Source: Pycnopodia helianthoides
Taxonomy: Eukaryota; Echinodermata; Asteroidea; Forcipulatida; Asteriidae
Reading direction: 5' to 3'
Length of the DNA: 64,000 nucleotides
Assembly: GCA_032158295.1 (NCBI GenBank)
Contig: CM063244.1
Coordinates: forward strand, 4,530,510 to 4,594,509
The translations under genes were made by a program, and so were the position numbers. The notes under the pieces were generated by a model, which ran no database searches, was not told the DNA's origin, and was given only the letters and a program-made list of their open reading frames with translations. Positions 12,031-23,273 of the stretch are shown here, in pieces (position 1 is the first letter of the stretch; every line of letters begins with the position of its first letter).

Positions 12031-12345
12031 ATAACTGGCCAACCAGTCGGTCCTGGGGTCGATTTCACAAAACTCATCCTAACTTAGGACTAGTCCTAGG
12101 CAATGCTAAGAGATAGGACTAGTCCTAAGTAAGGACCAGTACTTAGGACTAGTCCTATCTCTTGGCATTGCCTAGGACTAGTCCTAAGTTAAGAGATAGG
12201 ACTAGTCCTAAGTTAGGACCAGTACTTAGGACTAGTCCTATCTCTTAGCATTGCCTAGGACTAGTCCTAAGTTAGGTTGAGTTTTGTGAAATCGACCCCA
12301 GGTGGGAGATTCTTGGGCAGACGAATCCAGTACGATCCCAGCAGG
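12031..12345 (-). pseudogene. Antisense P450 exon 1 relic split by a MITE (copy 1)
   Basis: Reading the minus strand, 12345-12301 encodes YWIRLPKNLPP-type sequence and 12053-12031 continues GPTGWPVI, the conserved end of the P450 membrane anchor and proline hinge. A palindromic MITE (12054-12300) interrupts the two halves. Compared with the copy at 18058-18442, this relic has lost the upstream anchor and promoter through a deletion of roughly 230 bp after GATCCCAGCAGGA. Confidence 0.82.
12054..12300. mobile_element. Palindromic MITE with TGGGGTCGATTTCACAAAA ends (copy 1)
   Basis: Ends TGGGGTCGATTTCACAAAA and its exact complement bound a core built from repeated GGACTAGTCCTAAGTTAGGA palindromes. 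At 247 bp it is about 83 bp longer than the copy at 18082-18245 because of an extra internal palindrome unit. The target-site duplication cannot be resolved with certainty. Confidence 0.85.
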
Positions 12346-12456
12346 ACTAGATCCAGCATGGATCAGAAAGAGGCAACTGACTTTTGTTCGGTATGTCATC
12401 AGACAGGATGGAGTGTGGAAAGACTAGCCAGTGATTGGCGAATTGCTAATTTTGTT

Positions 12457-13160
12457 GTTACTCTTCTAATTTTAGTTTCGTTTTAAAGGGGCCGATCGAG
12501 ACAGGTTCGGTGGTAAAAAGAACGTGTGTTGACTTCATTAACAAACAAACACATTTTAATGCTTTTATTGTAAAATGGCCACCTAACTTTAACATGGCAA
12601 TTAGCAAAGTATTGACGTTAGGTTTGTATCGGATTAGATTCTCTGGCATGCACGTCCGTTGTTACTCTTCTAATTTTAGTTTCGTTTTAAAGGGGCCGAT
12701 CGAGACAGGTTCGGTGGTAAAAAGAACGTGTGTTGACTTCATTAACAAACAAACACATTTTAATGCTTTTATTGTAAAATGGCCACCTAACCTTAATATG
12801 GCAATTAGCAAAGTATTGACGTTAGATTTGTATCGGATTAGATTCTCTGGCATGCACGTCCGTTGTTACTCTTCTAATTTTAGTTTCGTTTTAAAGGGGC
12901 CATCGAGACAGGTTCGGTGGTAAAAAGAACGTGTGTTGACTTCATTCACAAACAAACACATTTTAATGCTTTTATTGTAAAATGGCCATCTAACCTTAAC
13001 ATGGCAATTAGCAAAGTATTGACGTTAGATTTGTATTGGATTAGATTCTCTGGCATGCACGTCCGTTGTTACTCTTCTAATTTTATTTTCGTTTTAAAGG
13101 GGCCATCGAGACAGGTTCGGCGGCAAAAAGAACGTGTGTTGACTTCATTAATGAAGAGAC
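12457..13160 (+). repeat. 204 bp tandem repeat, about 3.4 units
   Basis: Units begin at GTTACTCTTCTAATTTTAG at positions 12457, 12661, 12865 and 13068, giving a period of about 204 bases with very few differences. The duplicated segment has only about 1.4 units (from 18675). The open frames of 63-137 codons on both strands are products of the repeat. Confidence 0.9.
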
Positions 13161-14093
13161 ACGGGAAGGAGGCCGGTCCTCTATTTAAAAAGGACGAGGA
13201 TTCACCAAAAGACAATACAATCAAAGCAACAAATGCTATAGATGACATGTAAAATATAACAATAATCTCCTGTACTGGTTTAGTTTCTCCAATACAATAG
13301 CACAAAACATGCAATACAATGCAAAGTCACAATATAACTACACAACTACACAATGCACTGTCAAAGGAAGGTCACAAAAAGGTCAGCACACAGAAGCTAG
13401 CTACACGCCGCACACACATGATGCTGCCTGACAATACTACACACATGGTTTACAAATAAAACGATCCAAATATGACCCTAAAAATCACAGTAAATCAGGT
13501 ATACAAACGTAAAACAATAGTCACAGAGAGCTCCTAGGTACTACCCCTCCCAAATGAATAGCTTTTGGAGCATGGCCAGAGCCATGCTCCCTATAAAAAA
13601 AAGAGAGAATTACCACTCAAATAAATAAGTTACTCTTTCAAGACGAAGCTATGGAAAAAGAGAGAGATTGTCACGTGACAACTCCAAAAGTTTACTTTCC
13701 CACAAGTTGAACAATGAGGGCGCACCTGGGATCCTTACATTAATAAACAAACACATTTAAATGCCTTCATTGTAAAATGGTCACCTAACCTTAACATGGC
13801 AATTAGCAAAGTATTAACGTTAGATTGTATCGTTATAGATTTTAATTAGATTCTCTGGCATGCACGTACATACAAAGCCGTTGTCGTAAACGTATAACTT
13901 AATAGGCGGAACGAGCTCAAATTATTTCAAAATAGATTTAAATTACATTTTCTACAAGGATGATTACTTTAGAGAACACTGTCACTGTCTCTGGCATGCA
14001 TGTCCACAAAAACCAGTGTTCTCAAATTAAAAGGTTAATAGGCGGAACGAGCTATATTGTTTCAACGTAGATTTAAATTACATTTTCAACAGG
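13161..14093. other. Non-coding remainder of duplication copy 1
   Basis: No gene recognised. Positions 13567-13590 form a perfect hairpin (GGAGCATGGC, CAGA loop, GCCATGCTCC). About 13485-13794 is absent from copy 2, where AAACATGGCAATTAGC joins directly to the sequence before it. Confidence 0.6.
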
Positions 14094-14399
14094 GTGACTA
14101 CCATGAAGTTCACTGTCTCTGGCATGCATCTCCACAAAAAGCTCGTGCCGTGTGAACTGCTGCCCGAAACATCATTCGACGTTAACGGTGCGGTTGCTAT
14201 ACCTGTTATAGTACATACATACATACGACATGGCGTAAATTGCAGTAAGATAATTCGAAAGTCATGCTTTCAATTCATGGCGGGGTCAGGGATCAGGATT
14301 GTCGAACGATAGCTTTGAACTGATATGAAGTATGTGCGTACAATGTAACGCCTATATACGTTCTCAAAGCACAACTAAACCTTTAAGTTACCCCCTCCC

Positions 14400-14500
14400 C
14401 CCCCCCCCAACAAAAAAAAAACAAACAAACAAACAAACAAACAAACAAAAACAAAAACAAAACAAAACATAAATAAATAAAAAAATAAAATAAATAAATA
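14400..14500. repeat. C run plus (AAAC)n/(AAAT)n low-complexity tract
   Basis: A C-rich run is followed by AAAC and AAAT tetramers. It creates artificial open frames on the minus strand. The copy at about 21425-21495 is shorter. Confidence 0.9.
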
Positions 14501-14912
14501 ATATAAAAATTGTTTTACTTTTCTGCGAAGCCAAGAGGCTAACGCAGAGACAACACCATTGTGGCGGCACATGTACAGAACATGAACATGTCAAATCAGT
14601 TCTTTAATATTGTGACAACAATTTGTAGAGAATTTACGTTTTTTATTGCTCTTCTACTTCAGGTTCTCTGGTCACAATTCTCTTCTGGTATTTCACGTAA
14701 AAACTGCAAGATTAAGTAACAATACACATAATTTTTAAGTAACTGAAGTATCATCGTACTATGTTAACTAATTATCACGAAATAGAAACTGCTTCAACAT
14801 ATGACTTTAACTCCGAAAAACGTTAAACCAACATTCAGACCGTGTTTTCTTTTACCACAATTAGCTGACAATCTTGGTACTGAGCTTTTATGATTTTTAT
14901 GTTTACCCGCAG

Positions 14913-15893
14913 GTGTGTTGATTAACATCTGGGCAGTACACCATGATCCTGCCACGTGGACAGAGCCAGAGAAATACAACCCAAGCCGATTCCTCTCTGC
15001 TGATGGCAAGAGTGTCGTTCAACATGAATCACTCATCCCATTTGGAACAGGTAGTTATCCCACAAGTGCAATATGAAAATATGAATATGAAAACTATGTA
15101 GTGATTCAGAGTCCTGTATCCAATGAGGCCGAATGCCGAGTTGTTTTGGGGGACGGGAAAACACCACAATTCACGAGTGATCTTAGGACAGGGATAACAA
15201 ATTTACCTTTCCTTAACTTGGATGCAGAGAAAAGTTGACATAAAACGAAACCTTTTCTTCACATTTCAACTTTGTTCGGTGTGTTGATTCTTTCAAAAGT
15301 TGTGCTCAAGTTTTAAAAGGACATGAGTTTCAGAAAATTTAATTTTTTTGAAAAGATTACGTGTCATTAATTGTTTTGACTAACTTAGTTTGATGATACA
15401 AATGACTGGACAAGACACACGCTGAACTTATTTGGACTTCGCCATGTTGCAAGTTCTAAACAATGTAGCGGGTAAACTGCACTGCCCTGGCCACTCAAAG
15501 TTGAAATTATGTTTCTAAAGCGTATTTTGTTAAAAGTCAAGGAAAACGGGATTACTACTAAATTCATGTGCAGAGTAGTTACAAAAAGAAAAAAGCTTAA
15601 TCAGCCAGTCACCGACTGGTACGCTCGTGCACTATACGCAGGGTGCTATTAAGATGACGGTTACCCTTGAAATAAACAATGTTAAAGTCTCCGTTACTCA
15701 TTATTACACACGTCGACGTCACTGTATGGGGGAAAGTCTCGCCAAAAAAGAACTCTTCATTATCTTTGTCAACCTACTCCAACAGTTCACTATCGAGTTC
15801 CCTGGGGGAAAACCATTGCCCTCCCAAGAAGGACTGTCTGGCACCATAGTAAAGACCGGTCCATTTGAAATTTGCGCCAGCAGACGCGCTTAA
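14913..15893 (+). pseudogene. Orphan P450 exons 5-6 from the tandem duplication
   Basis: 14913-15050 repeats exon 5 of P450-1 (through the SLIPFGTG motif), with its acceptor and donor intact. 15712-15893 repeats exon 6 with the heme-cysteine loop (RRHCMGESLA). No exons 1-4 lie in front of it. The acceptor of the second exon reads ACACAC where the parent has ATACAG, so the AG is gone. One substitution changes VKPGPFE to VKTGPFE. Both exons otherwise keep their reading frame, which fits a recent copy. Exons 1-4 of P450-1 could in principle splice to the intact orphan exon 5, but such a transcript would lack the heme ligand. Confidence 0.9.
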
Positions 15894-16747
15894 AGCTTTA
15901 GCTACTAATTACCTGTTAGAAAAGTGGTAAAAGAGGCACTTTAAAAGCCAAAATAAACATGCAACTTTAAAGAGATTATGCTAGACTGGAAATTTTGTTT
16001 TAATGTGTGCGAACTTTACTTAGTATGAGATATAGATTTTAACACAAACGTATTGAATATTTAAAGAAACTGTTAAAGGTATTTTTTATCAGATGTTTAT
16101 ACACTTATAAACTGTTTTAATAGAGTTATTGATCCACAGACAACCATTTCACAAATAGTTTATGAAAGAAATCTCTTGAATCAGTGACATGAAAGTAAAT
16201 CAACTGTCCATTCACTTTGATATAAAAACAATAAACTTAATAATTATATCACAAATGGATATGATTGGTTTTGGACAATACATTTGATGAGATTCTGTAA
16301 CAATGTACGGACCGTTTCACGAGGTGATTCGTCACTGCACTAACGCTACGAAATGACGACCTGTGTGCAAAAACTTGTGTTAAATTTTATTTGTTTAGTT
16401 TTAAGTTGTTTACATTATTAGTTAAACAATATCCGTAAAGGATTACAATTTCATGAAATTCCAAAGCTTGAAGAGCTTCACTTTTTTTCTACAATACCTA
16501 TGCATTGCAACCTTTGCACGAAAGTTACAATTTTCGTTTTCACGAACTAACAAAACGTTTTCACAAACTGAAACAAACGTGTGTGCGGCGTGCGCGCAGA
16601 CCATCCATTTTACAAAGTGACACATACGTAGTCTTGTTATACATTGGATTGTGTCACTTGGTGAAAGGAACTCTGCCTGATTTGCTTTTATATTGGCTTC
16701 ACGAACTAACGCGATCCATTCTTATCTATTGCTTATTAATTTACTTA

Positions 16748-17651
16748 AGGCCCTGCCACACCTTGACGTTTTAGCAAGCGTATGCCGACGTCTCAAAATT
16801 TCTCTAAAACGCTGGCATACGCTGAACTATCGATGTGTTTTTTGTTTTAATTTTGGGCGTACACATAGCGTATTCGTAACGAATTGGACGTATACATAAC
16901 GTAAAGGTAACTTATATTGAACGTTTCGATAACTTATAAATAACTTATACAAATGAATGCTTAGCGTGTTGCCGGCGTTCACAACTTATGTCCAACGATA
17001 GTCTAACTTATGCATAGTGCGAGGCAGCGTATCGCCGACGATCACGTGTCGTAGCCTATAAAAAAGGCTGCCGCTCGACGATTCATATCACAACCGCACA
17101 AGCCATTACAGTATCAACATCACCGCCGCAGTATCAACATCACCATCTCACATGCCCGTCATGCCGAAGAAAACTTCGAAGAACGCTGCCAATACACCAT
17201 TATACGGTAGCTGTTAGTTAGAAACACGTTCAGTAAGTTATGTGGTCGTCCGGAACACGTCAAATACGTCTACATACGTAAACATGCGTTGGAGATAAGT
17301 TCGACATAGGTTCAAAGCACGTTACTCATAGGTTAGAAATAAGTTTTGGGTACGCTACACATTACTTCGACGTATGTCGACTTATGAGCAACTTACAAGT
17401 AACGTGTGTGAACATGTGTCAACGATCGTATAACTTACCTACAACTAATGCGGGACGTGTGCGCCACACGCTGGCATACGCCGAGAATTTTTCGACGACC
17501 TCGCCATACTAGGACGTTTCCCAGCGTGCTTCAGCGTGCTTTAAACTTATACAAAACTTACCCATAACTTATTCGACGTACGCCAGCGTATTCGCCAAAT
17601 TTTTCTTACGTCGGCATACGCTGGCTAAAACGTCAAGGTGTGACAGGGCCT
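16748..17651. mobile_element. Harbinger-like MITE (copy 2, duplicated with its host segment)
   Basis: Same element as at 10722-11627, again flanked by TTA (16745-16747 and 17652-17654). It was copied as part of the segmental duplication rather than inserted twice. The TATA box and ATGCCGAAGAAAACTTCG are kept here as well. Confidence 0.85.
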
Positions 17652-18057
17652 TTACGGATCCTTAATGAACCTGAGGTTAGAATTGGTCTATATGGGCTAT
17701 TTGAAGTGTAACATCAGTTCTCGATTTTCATTGAAATGTTGGTCTAATGTCCGTTAGGCAAACACTTGAAGTTGTTTAATGACTTAGAATGTTCCATGTG
17801 TGAGGGCAGGCTGATCCCAATTACTCTGCTTTTAATACTAATGACTGGAAATGGACCATTTCATTGAGTTTATTGTTATCTATTGGAAGTAACAATGAGA
17901 CATCTTCCCCAACCTTGAACTGTCTGTCTTTGCTTTTTTTGGTCTTAGTATTTCTTTTAAAGTTTGAGTGCCTCCTTCATTGTTCTCGCGGGCTAACTGA
18001 CACGTTTATTTAAGCCTGTTCTTCAAAATCGAGTACATACTTATAAGTTGTTCGTAC

Positions 18058-18442
18058 GACAACTGGCCAACCAGTCGGTCCTGGGGTCGATTTCACAAAA
18101 CTCATCCTAACTTAGGACTAGTCCTAGGCAATGCTAAGAGATAGGACTAGTCCTAAGTTAGGACCAGTACTTAGGACTAGTCCTATCTCTTAGCATTGCC
18201 TAGGACTAGTCCTAAGTTAGGAAGAGTTTTGTGAAATCGACCCCAGGTGGGAGATTCTTGGGCAGACGAATCCAGTACAATCCCAGCAGGAAAACAGACG
18301 AAAATACGGTTACCGACTGCAACCCGAAAGCTTTCCACAACATAATGTTAAGCATGATGGACACGGAGGAAAACTGAGATGAAAATAGTTGAAGCTAAAA
18401 TGGATTATGAGTGACTGCGAGGAGGTATCGATTTTATATAAA
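18058..18442 (-). pseudogene. Antisense P450 exon 1 with its promoter, split by a MITE (copy 2)
   Basis: On the minus strand this fragment has a TATA-like TATATAAAAT (18442-18431), a leader resembling that of P450-2, an ATG at 18355, then MLNIMLWKAFGLQSVTVF and YWIRLPKNLPP. The MITE at 18082-18245 interrupts it, and GPTGWPV follows at about 18081-18060. Nothing P450-like follows on the minus strand. It shows that an inverted P450 promoter and first exon existed before the tandem duplication, and that the MITE inserted before the duplication. Confidence 0.85.
18082..18245. mobile_element. Palindromic MITE with TGGGGTCGATTTCACAAAA ends (copy 2)
   Basis: 164 bp version of the element at 12054-12300, at the identical position in the duplicated P450 relic. 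The shorter core has fewer GGACTAGTCC palindromes. Confidence 0.85.
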
Positions 18443-19539
18443 TAAATTGTTGGCCAGTGGTCTATAGAAAAGTATTGTTGGCCGGTGGATCAAGGTACCA
18501 TGGATCAAGGAAATCTTAAAATTTGATATGTTTAATGTGCAAATATTGGAATGGTCAGAGAGAGGAGCGATCAGAATGTATCAGAAAGAGGCAACTGACT
18601 TTTGTTCGGTATGTCATCAGACAGGATGGAATGTGGAAAGACTAGTCAGTGATAGGCGAATTGCTAATTTTGTTGTTACTCTTCTAATTTTAGATTCGTT
18701 TTAAAGGGGCCGATCGAGACAGGTTCGGTGGTAAAAAGAACGTGTGTTGACTTCATTAACAAACAAACACATTTTAATGCTTTTATTGTAAAATGGCCAC
18801 CTAACCTTAACATGGCAATTAGCAAAGTATTGACGTTAGATTTGTATCGGATTAGATTCTCTGGCATGCACGTCCGTTGTTACTCTTCTAATTTTATTTT
18901 CGTTTTAAAGGGGCCATCGAGACAGGTTCGGCGGTAAAAAGAACGTGTGTTGACTTCATTAATGAAGAGACACGGGAAGGAGGCCGGTCCTCTATTTAAA
19001 AAGGACGAGGATTCACCAAAAGACAATACAATCAAAGCAACAAATGCTATAGATGACATGTAAAATATAACAATAATCTCCTGTACTGGTTTAATTTCTC
19101 AAATACAATAGCACAAAACATGCAATACAATGCAAAGTCACAATATAACTACACAACTACACAATGCACTGTCAAAGGAAGGTCACAAAAAGGTCAGCAC
19201 ACAGAAGCTAGCTACACGCCGCACACACATGATGCTGCCTGACAATACTACACACATGGTTTACAAATAAAACGATCCAAATATGACCCTAAACATGGCA
19301 ATTAGCAAAGTATTAACGTTAGATTGTATCGGATTAGATTTTAATTAGATTCTCTGGCATGCACGTACATAAAAAGCCGTTGTTGTAAACGTATAACTTT
19401 AATAGGCGGAACGAGCTCAAATTATTTCAAAATAGATTTAAATTACATTTTCAACAGGGATGATTACTTTAGAGAACACCTGTCACTGTCTCTGGCATGC
19501 ATGTCCACAAAAACCAGTGTTCTCAAATTAAAAGGTTAA

Positions 19540-21068
19540 CCCTCCGCTGCACTATGACCTTGAAAAGCGTCCGTCCCGCCCTCGCACAGTCATCTGCAGT
19601 ACGGTGTGAAATTGCGCATAACACTAATTTGGCTGCTCACAAACTCTTCTAACATGGTACCATTAGACTCAGAATCGTTCACTCAATCCCAAGAAAAAAA
19701 AAAAAATCAAAAAAAGTGAATAATCAATTTTTGTTTAATTTTTTACCCAAATCCATCAAAATCACACCGTTACACTATCGCACTGTTTGCTGCAGTACCA
19801 TGTGAAATTGCGTGTAAAACTATTTTGGCTGCTCACAAACTCTTCTAACATGGTATCATTAGACTCAGAAACGTTCACTGAATCCCCAGAACAAAAAAAA
19901 ATGCAAACAAAATGTTCATAGGGGGTAAGCACACTCAGTTGAAACAAAAAAAAACCCTAATTTTTGCCCAAATCCATCAAAATCACACCGTTACAGTATC
20001 GCACGATCCACTACCGTACGGTGTGAAATTGCGTGTAAAACTATTTTGGCTGCTCAAAAACTCTTCTAACATGGTATCATTAGACTCAGAAACGTTCACT
20101 GAATCCCAAGAACAACAAAAAAAATGAAAAAATTGTTCATAGGGGGTAAGCACACTCAGTTGAAACAAAAAAACGAATTTTTACCCAAATCCATCAAAAT
20201 TACACCGTTACAGTATCGCACGGTCCGCTACCGTACGGTGTGAAATTGCTTGTAAAACTATTTTGGCTGCTCACAAACTCTTCTAACATGGTATCATTAG
20301 ACTCAGAAACGTTCACTGAATCCCCAGAACAACAAAAAAATGAAAAAAAATATTCATAGGGGGTAAGCACACTCAGTTGAAACAAAAAACAAATTTTTAC
20401 CCAAATCCATCAAAATTACACCGTTACAGTATCGCACGGTCCGCTACCGTACGGTGTGAAATTGCTTGTAAAACTACTTTGGCTGCTCACAAACTCTTCT
20501 AACATGGTATCATTAGACTCAGAAACGTTAACTGAATCCCCAGAAGAAAAAAAAAATGCAAAACAATGTCCCTGGATGGTAAGCACACTCAGTTGCAAAA
20601 AAAAAAAATGTTACCAAAATCATTTTTTTTCATTTTTTTTTTTTTTTTTTTGCACTGCTTTCCAGTGCTTACCAGTCTTCTGAGAAACAAGGTATCTTAT
20701 TTACTTGGCCAACCCGAAACCACAACCTGCACCTGGTGTCTGCCCGATGTCTGGAACAGTGACAGGATGATTGATTGCCCCCAAGTAACAGCGGCTAGAT
20801 CTAAGACCTTGGATCGTGTTTATGGGGTTAGGGATAGCCTCAGGGGAATTCCTTGGGCCTCAGGGGAATTCTATGGGGCTTCGAAATTAAAGGTGACTGT
20901 AGGTCGAAGACTCACCCCAAGCTAAATCTGCTGGTACTAGTGTTATCCGGCTATGGTCCATTGAGGAACTTAAAAAATTTCGCGATTTTTGACCGCACCG
21001 TTAATGAGTAATCACATTTTTTTTAAAACGGTACAGTCGATGACTGTGCGAGAGTGCAGCGCAGTGTT
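19540..21068. mobile_element. piggyBac-like non-autonomous element, TTAA target site
   Basis: A 1529 bp insertion present only in copy 2 of the duplication. Copy 1 reads AAAAGGTTAATAGGCGG without it at about 14029-14045, so the site is a clean empty/filled pair with TTAA duplicated (19536-19539 and 21069-21072). The left end starts CCCTCCGCTGCACT. The right end, read inversely, has GCGCTGCACTCTCGCACAGTCATC, and the left end carries CTCGCACAGTCATC a little further in, so the inverted repeats are imperfect and gapped. TTAA duplication with a CCCT start is the piggyBac hallmark. There is no transposase frame; the interior is mostly a 217 bp tandem repeat. Confidence 0.85.
19590..20615. repeat. 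About five units of a 217-221 bp tandem repeat
   Basis: CCATCAAAAT recurs at 19753, 19974, 20191 and 20407, spaced 216-221 bases apart, with a diverged leading unit. Each unit holds CACCGTTACAGTATCGCAC, a GGCTGCTCACAAACTCTTC stretch and an A-rich tail. All units preserve a 60-61 codon minus-strand frame, which I treat as a by-product of recent repeat expansion. Confidence 0.88.
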
Positions 21069-22092
21069 TTAATAGGCGGAACGAGCTATATTGTTTCAAC
21101 GTAGATTTAAATTACATTTTCAACAGGGTGACTACCATGAAGTTCACTGTCTCTGGCATGCATCTCCACAAAAAGCTCGTGCCGTGTGAACTGCTGCCAG
21201 AAACATCATTCGACGTTAACGGTACGGTTGCTATACCTGTTATAGTACATACATACATACGACATGGCGTAAATTGCAGTAAGATAATTCGAAAGTCATG
21301 CTTTCAATTCATGGCGGGGTCAGGGATCAGGATTGTCGAACGATAGCTTTGAACTGATATGAAGTATGTGCGTACAATGTAACGCCTATATACGTTCTCA
21401 AAGCACAACTAAACCTTTAAGTTACCCCCTCCCCCCCCCCCCCAACAAAAAAAAAAAAAAAACATAAATAAATAAAAAAAAAAATAATAAATAATATAAA
21501 AATTGTTTTACTTTTCTGCGAAGCCAAGAGGCTAACGCAGAGACAACACCATTGTGGCGGTAAATATACAGAACATGTACATGTCAAATCAGTTCTTTAA
21601 TATTGTGACAACAATTTGTAGAGAATTTACGTTTTTTATTGCTCTTCTACTTCAGGTTCTCTGGTCACAATTCTCTTCTGGTATTTCACGTAAAAACTGC
21701 AAGATTAAGTAACAATACACATAATTTTTAAGTAACTGAAGTATCATCGAACTATGTTAACTAATTATCACGAAATAGAAACTGCTTCAACATATGACTT
21801 TAACTCCGAAAAACGTCAGAGAACTTCATCCAGTAAGTCATCAAAAACACTACTTTCTAATAATCCAAACATCTCAATATTACTGCAAATGGAACTATAA
21901 TAAATGAGAATGTATTTACCAGTGTCCAAGGTCTGTAGTTTGATGGACAATCGACAATTTGAATAGAGAAAAGGGGGGCATGAACAATCTCTAAGTTTTA
22001 ACAATGTGGCATCATTTGTGGTGTGAGAAAAACAACTTGGTTGAAAATAGCGCCCTCTAGAGGCAACGACTCCAAGAAGGAACTAGAATTTA

Positions 22093-23270
22093 GTGTTTGT
22101 ACGAACAAACACCGAGGTGTTCGGCTATCAATTGGGTCAGTGTTTAATTAAATCGATGAAAAGATTTTTGATAGCTTTTGAATTTTCACGGAGAGTACAT
22201 TTGTTACACAGGAAATGAATGCTAAGGTTACTACTTAACTTCCGCTTTCAACCGAAAGACAAGGTCAATTGAGTCCACACTCTGTGTAGCGTTTGTTTAT
22301 TTTTCGAAGACCTCTCCGATGATGTATAGATTGTAAAATTCCGATGCACGGTTCATAAGTTATTAATTTTTCAAATATATTAATTTTTTTTAATTTAATT
22401 GAACACCTGATTACGTCATTATGACGTCAAGAAAGCGGTGTCTTCTACAATTGAAGAGCTAACTATGTGCGAAGTTTGAAGGTTTGGGATCTTTGGAAGT
22501 GTGTCTTTTGTTATCTGACAAAAATGCTCACACTTGGATTAGACTAACAGCCCATACAGCCTTGCTCTATGCATAGCCTATGCCAAATGGACTTTGCCCC
22601 CCTGTGATCAGTCGAGCAGAACACGCCACGGTACGCATAGCCTTCAATGCATGCGATGTGTAGGCGCACGTTCGTATGTCTACCTGTGTTCTTTCAGTTT
22701 CACTATCGTGCGTTGTCACGTTGGGTCAACTTAAACGTGCGCCTTTCTCGACCTCATGTAAAGGTCAAAATATTGTCATCTGAGTGCAAAAGTTTGAGCA
22801 GGCTTAACGTTCCACACCTTGATACAAAAAATAAACTAAAACAATTGGTAGTTTTTGAGATACGACTTGTTGAAATTTTCAACTTCCGATTTGAACCAGA
22901 AGTAAAGGTCAAATGGGGTCAAGTTTTGTGTAGGGTTTGTTGAGCTTTCAACGACCTGTCCAATGATGTGTCGATTGTAAAAATCCAACCTGCGGTTCAC
23001 GAGTTATGATTTTTTACAACTATTAAACTTTGATTTATTGTAATTCAAAACCTGATGACGTCATCATGACATCATCACGTTTGTGTTGTCTTGATGTTCA
23101 GGTTCAAATGCCTGATGAGTTTCAATGTTCAATTCGATTTCAATCTTGAGTTATGCCGCAAATAATCCCGAAAGTGATGTTTTTCAAGAAAAAAACAATA
23201 GCTCTGGCGTTTACACAGAACTGACCACATTATAATAGCCGAACACCTCAGTGTTTGTTTGTACAAACAC
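22093..23270. mobile_element. 1.2 kb Harbinger-like element with GTGTTTGTAC ends
   Basis: Inverted ends GTGTTTGTACGAACAAACAC, then GAGGTGTTCGGCTAT, with TTA on both sides (22090-22092 and 23271-23273). The interior has two related halves, each with TTCCG...GAA stretches, GGTCAA, a GGTTCA(C/T)(A/G)AGTTAT motif and a palindromic TGACGTCA (22422-22429, 23056-23063). A related unit array lies at 50281-51400. No transposase frame is visible. Confidence 0.8.
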
Positions 23271-23273
23271 TTA

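Larger units (their letters stand above)
8798..14822 (+). repeat. Tandem segmental duplication, copy 1
   Basis: The unit begins in intron 4 of P450-1 at TTAAACCAACATTCAG and runs to ACTCCGAAAAACG. The next copy starts immediately at 14823. It includes exons 5 and 6 of P450-1, the 3' end, a Harbinger-like MITE, an antisense P450 exon 1 relic and 204 bp tandem repeats. The copies are nearly identical over long stretches, so the duplication is recent. They differ by indels: copy 1 has more 204 bp units and about 300 bp extra near 13485-13794, while it has lost part of the antisense relic. Confidence 0.92.
14823..21816 (+). repeat. Tandem segmental duplication, copy 2
   Basis: Head-to-tail copy of 8798-14822, ending with the same GACTTTAACTCCGAAAAACG before unique DNA starts at CAGAGAACTTC. 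It is about 970 bp longer than copy 1, chiefly because of the TTAA-flanked insertion at 19540-21068, partly offset by fewer 204 bp units and other deletions. Confidence 0.92.

Noticed and set aside
12458..13314. Overlapping frames of 63-137 codons on both strands
   Set aside because: Products of the 204 bp tandem repeat; both strands are open and no domain is present.
14375..14594. Minus-strand frames rich in Phe, Leu and Val
   Set aside because: Translation of the (AAAC)n and (AAAT)n tract.
19762..20598. Four minus-strand frames of 60-61 codons with near-identical peptides
   Set aside because: They recur exactly with the 217 bp tandem repeat inside a non-autonomous element. The frame is kept because the units are young, and there is no splice or promoter context.
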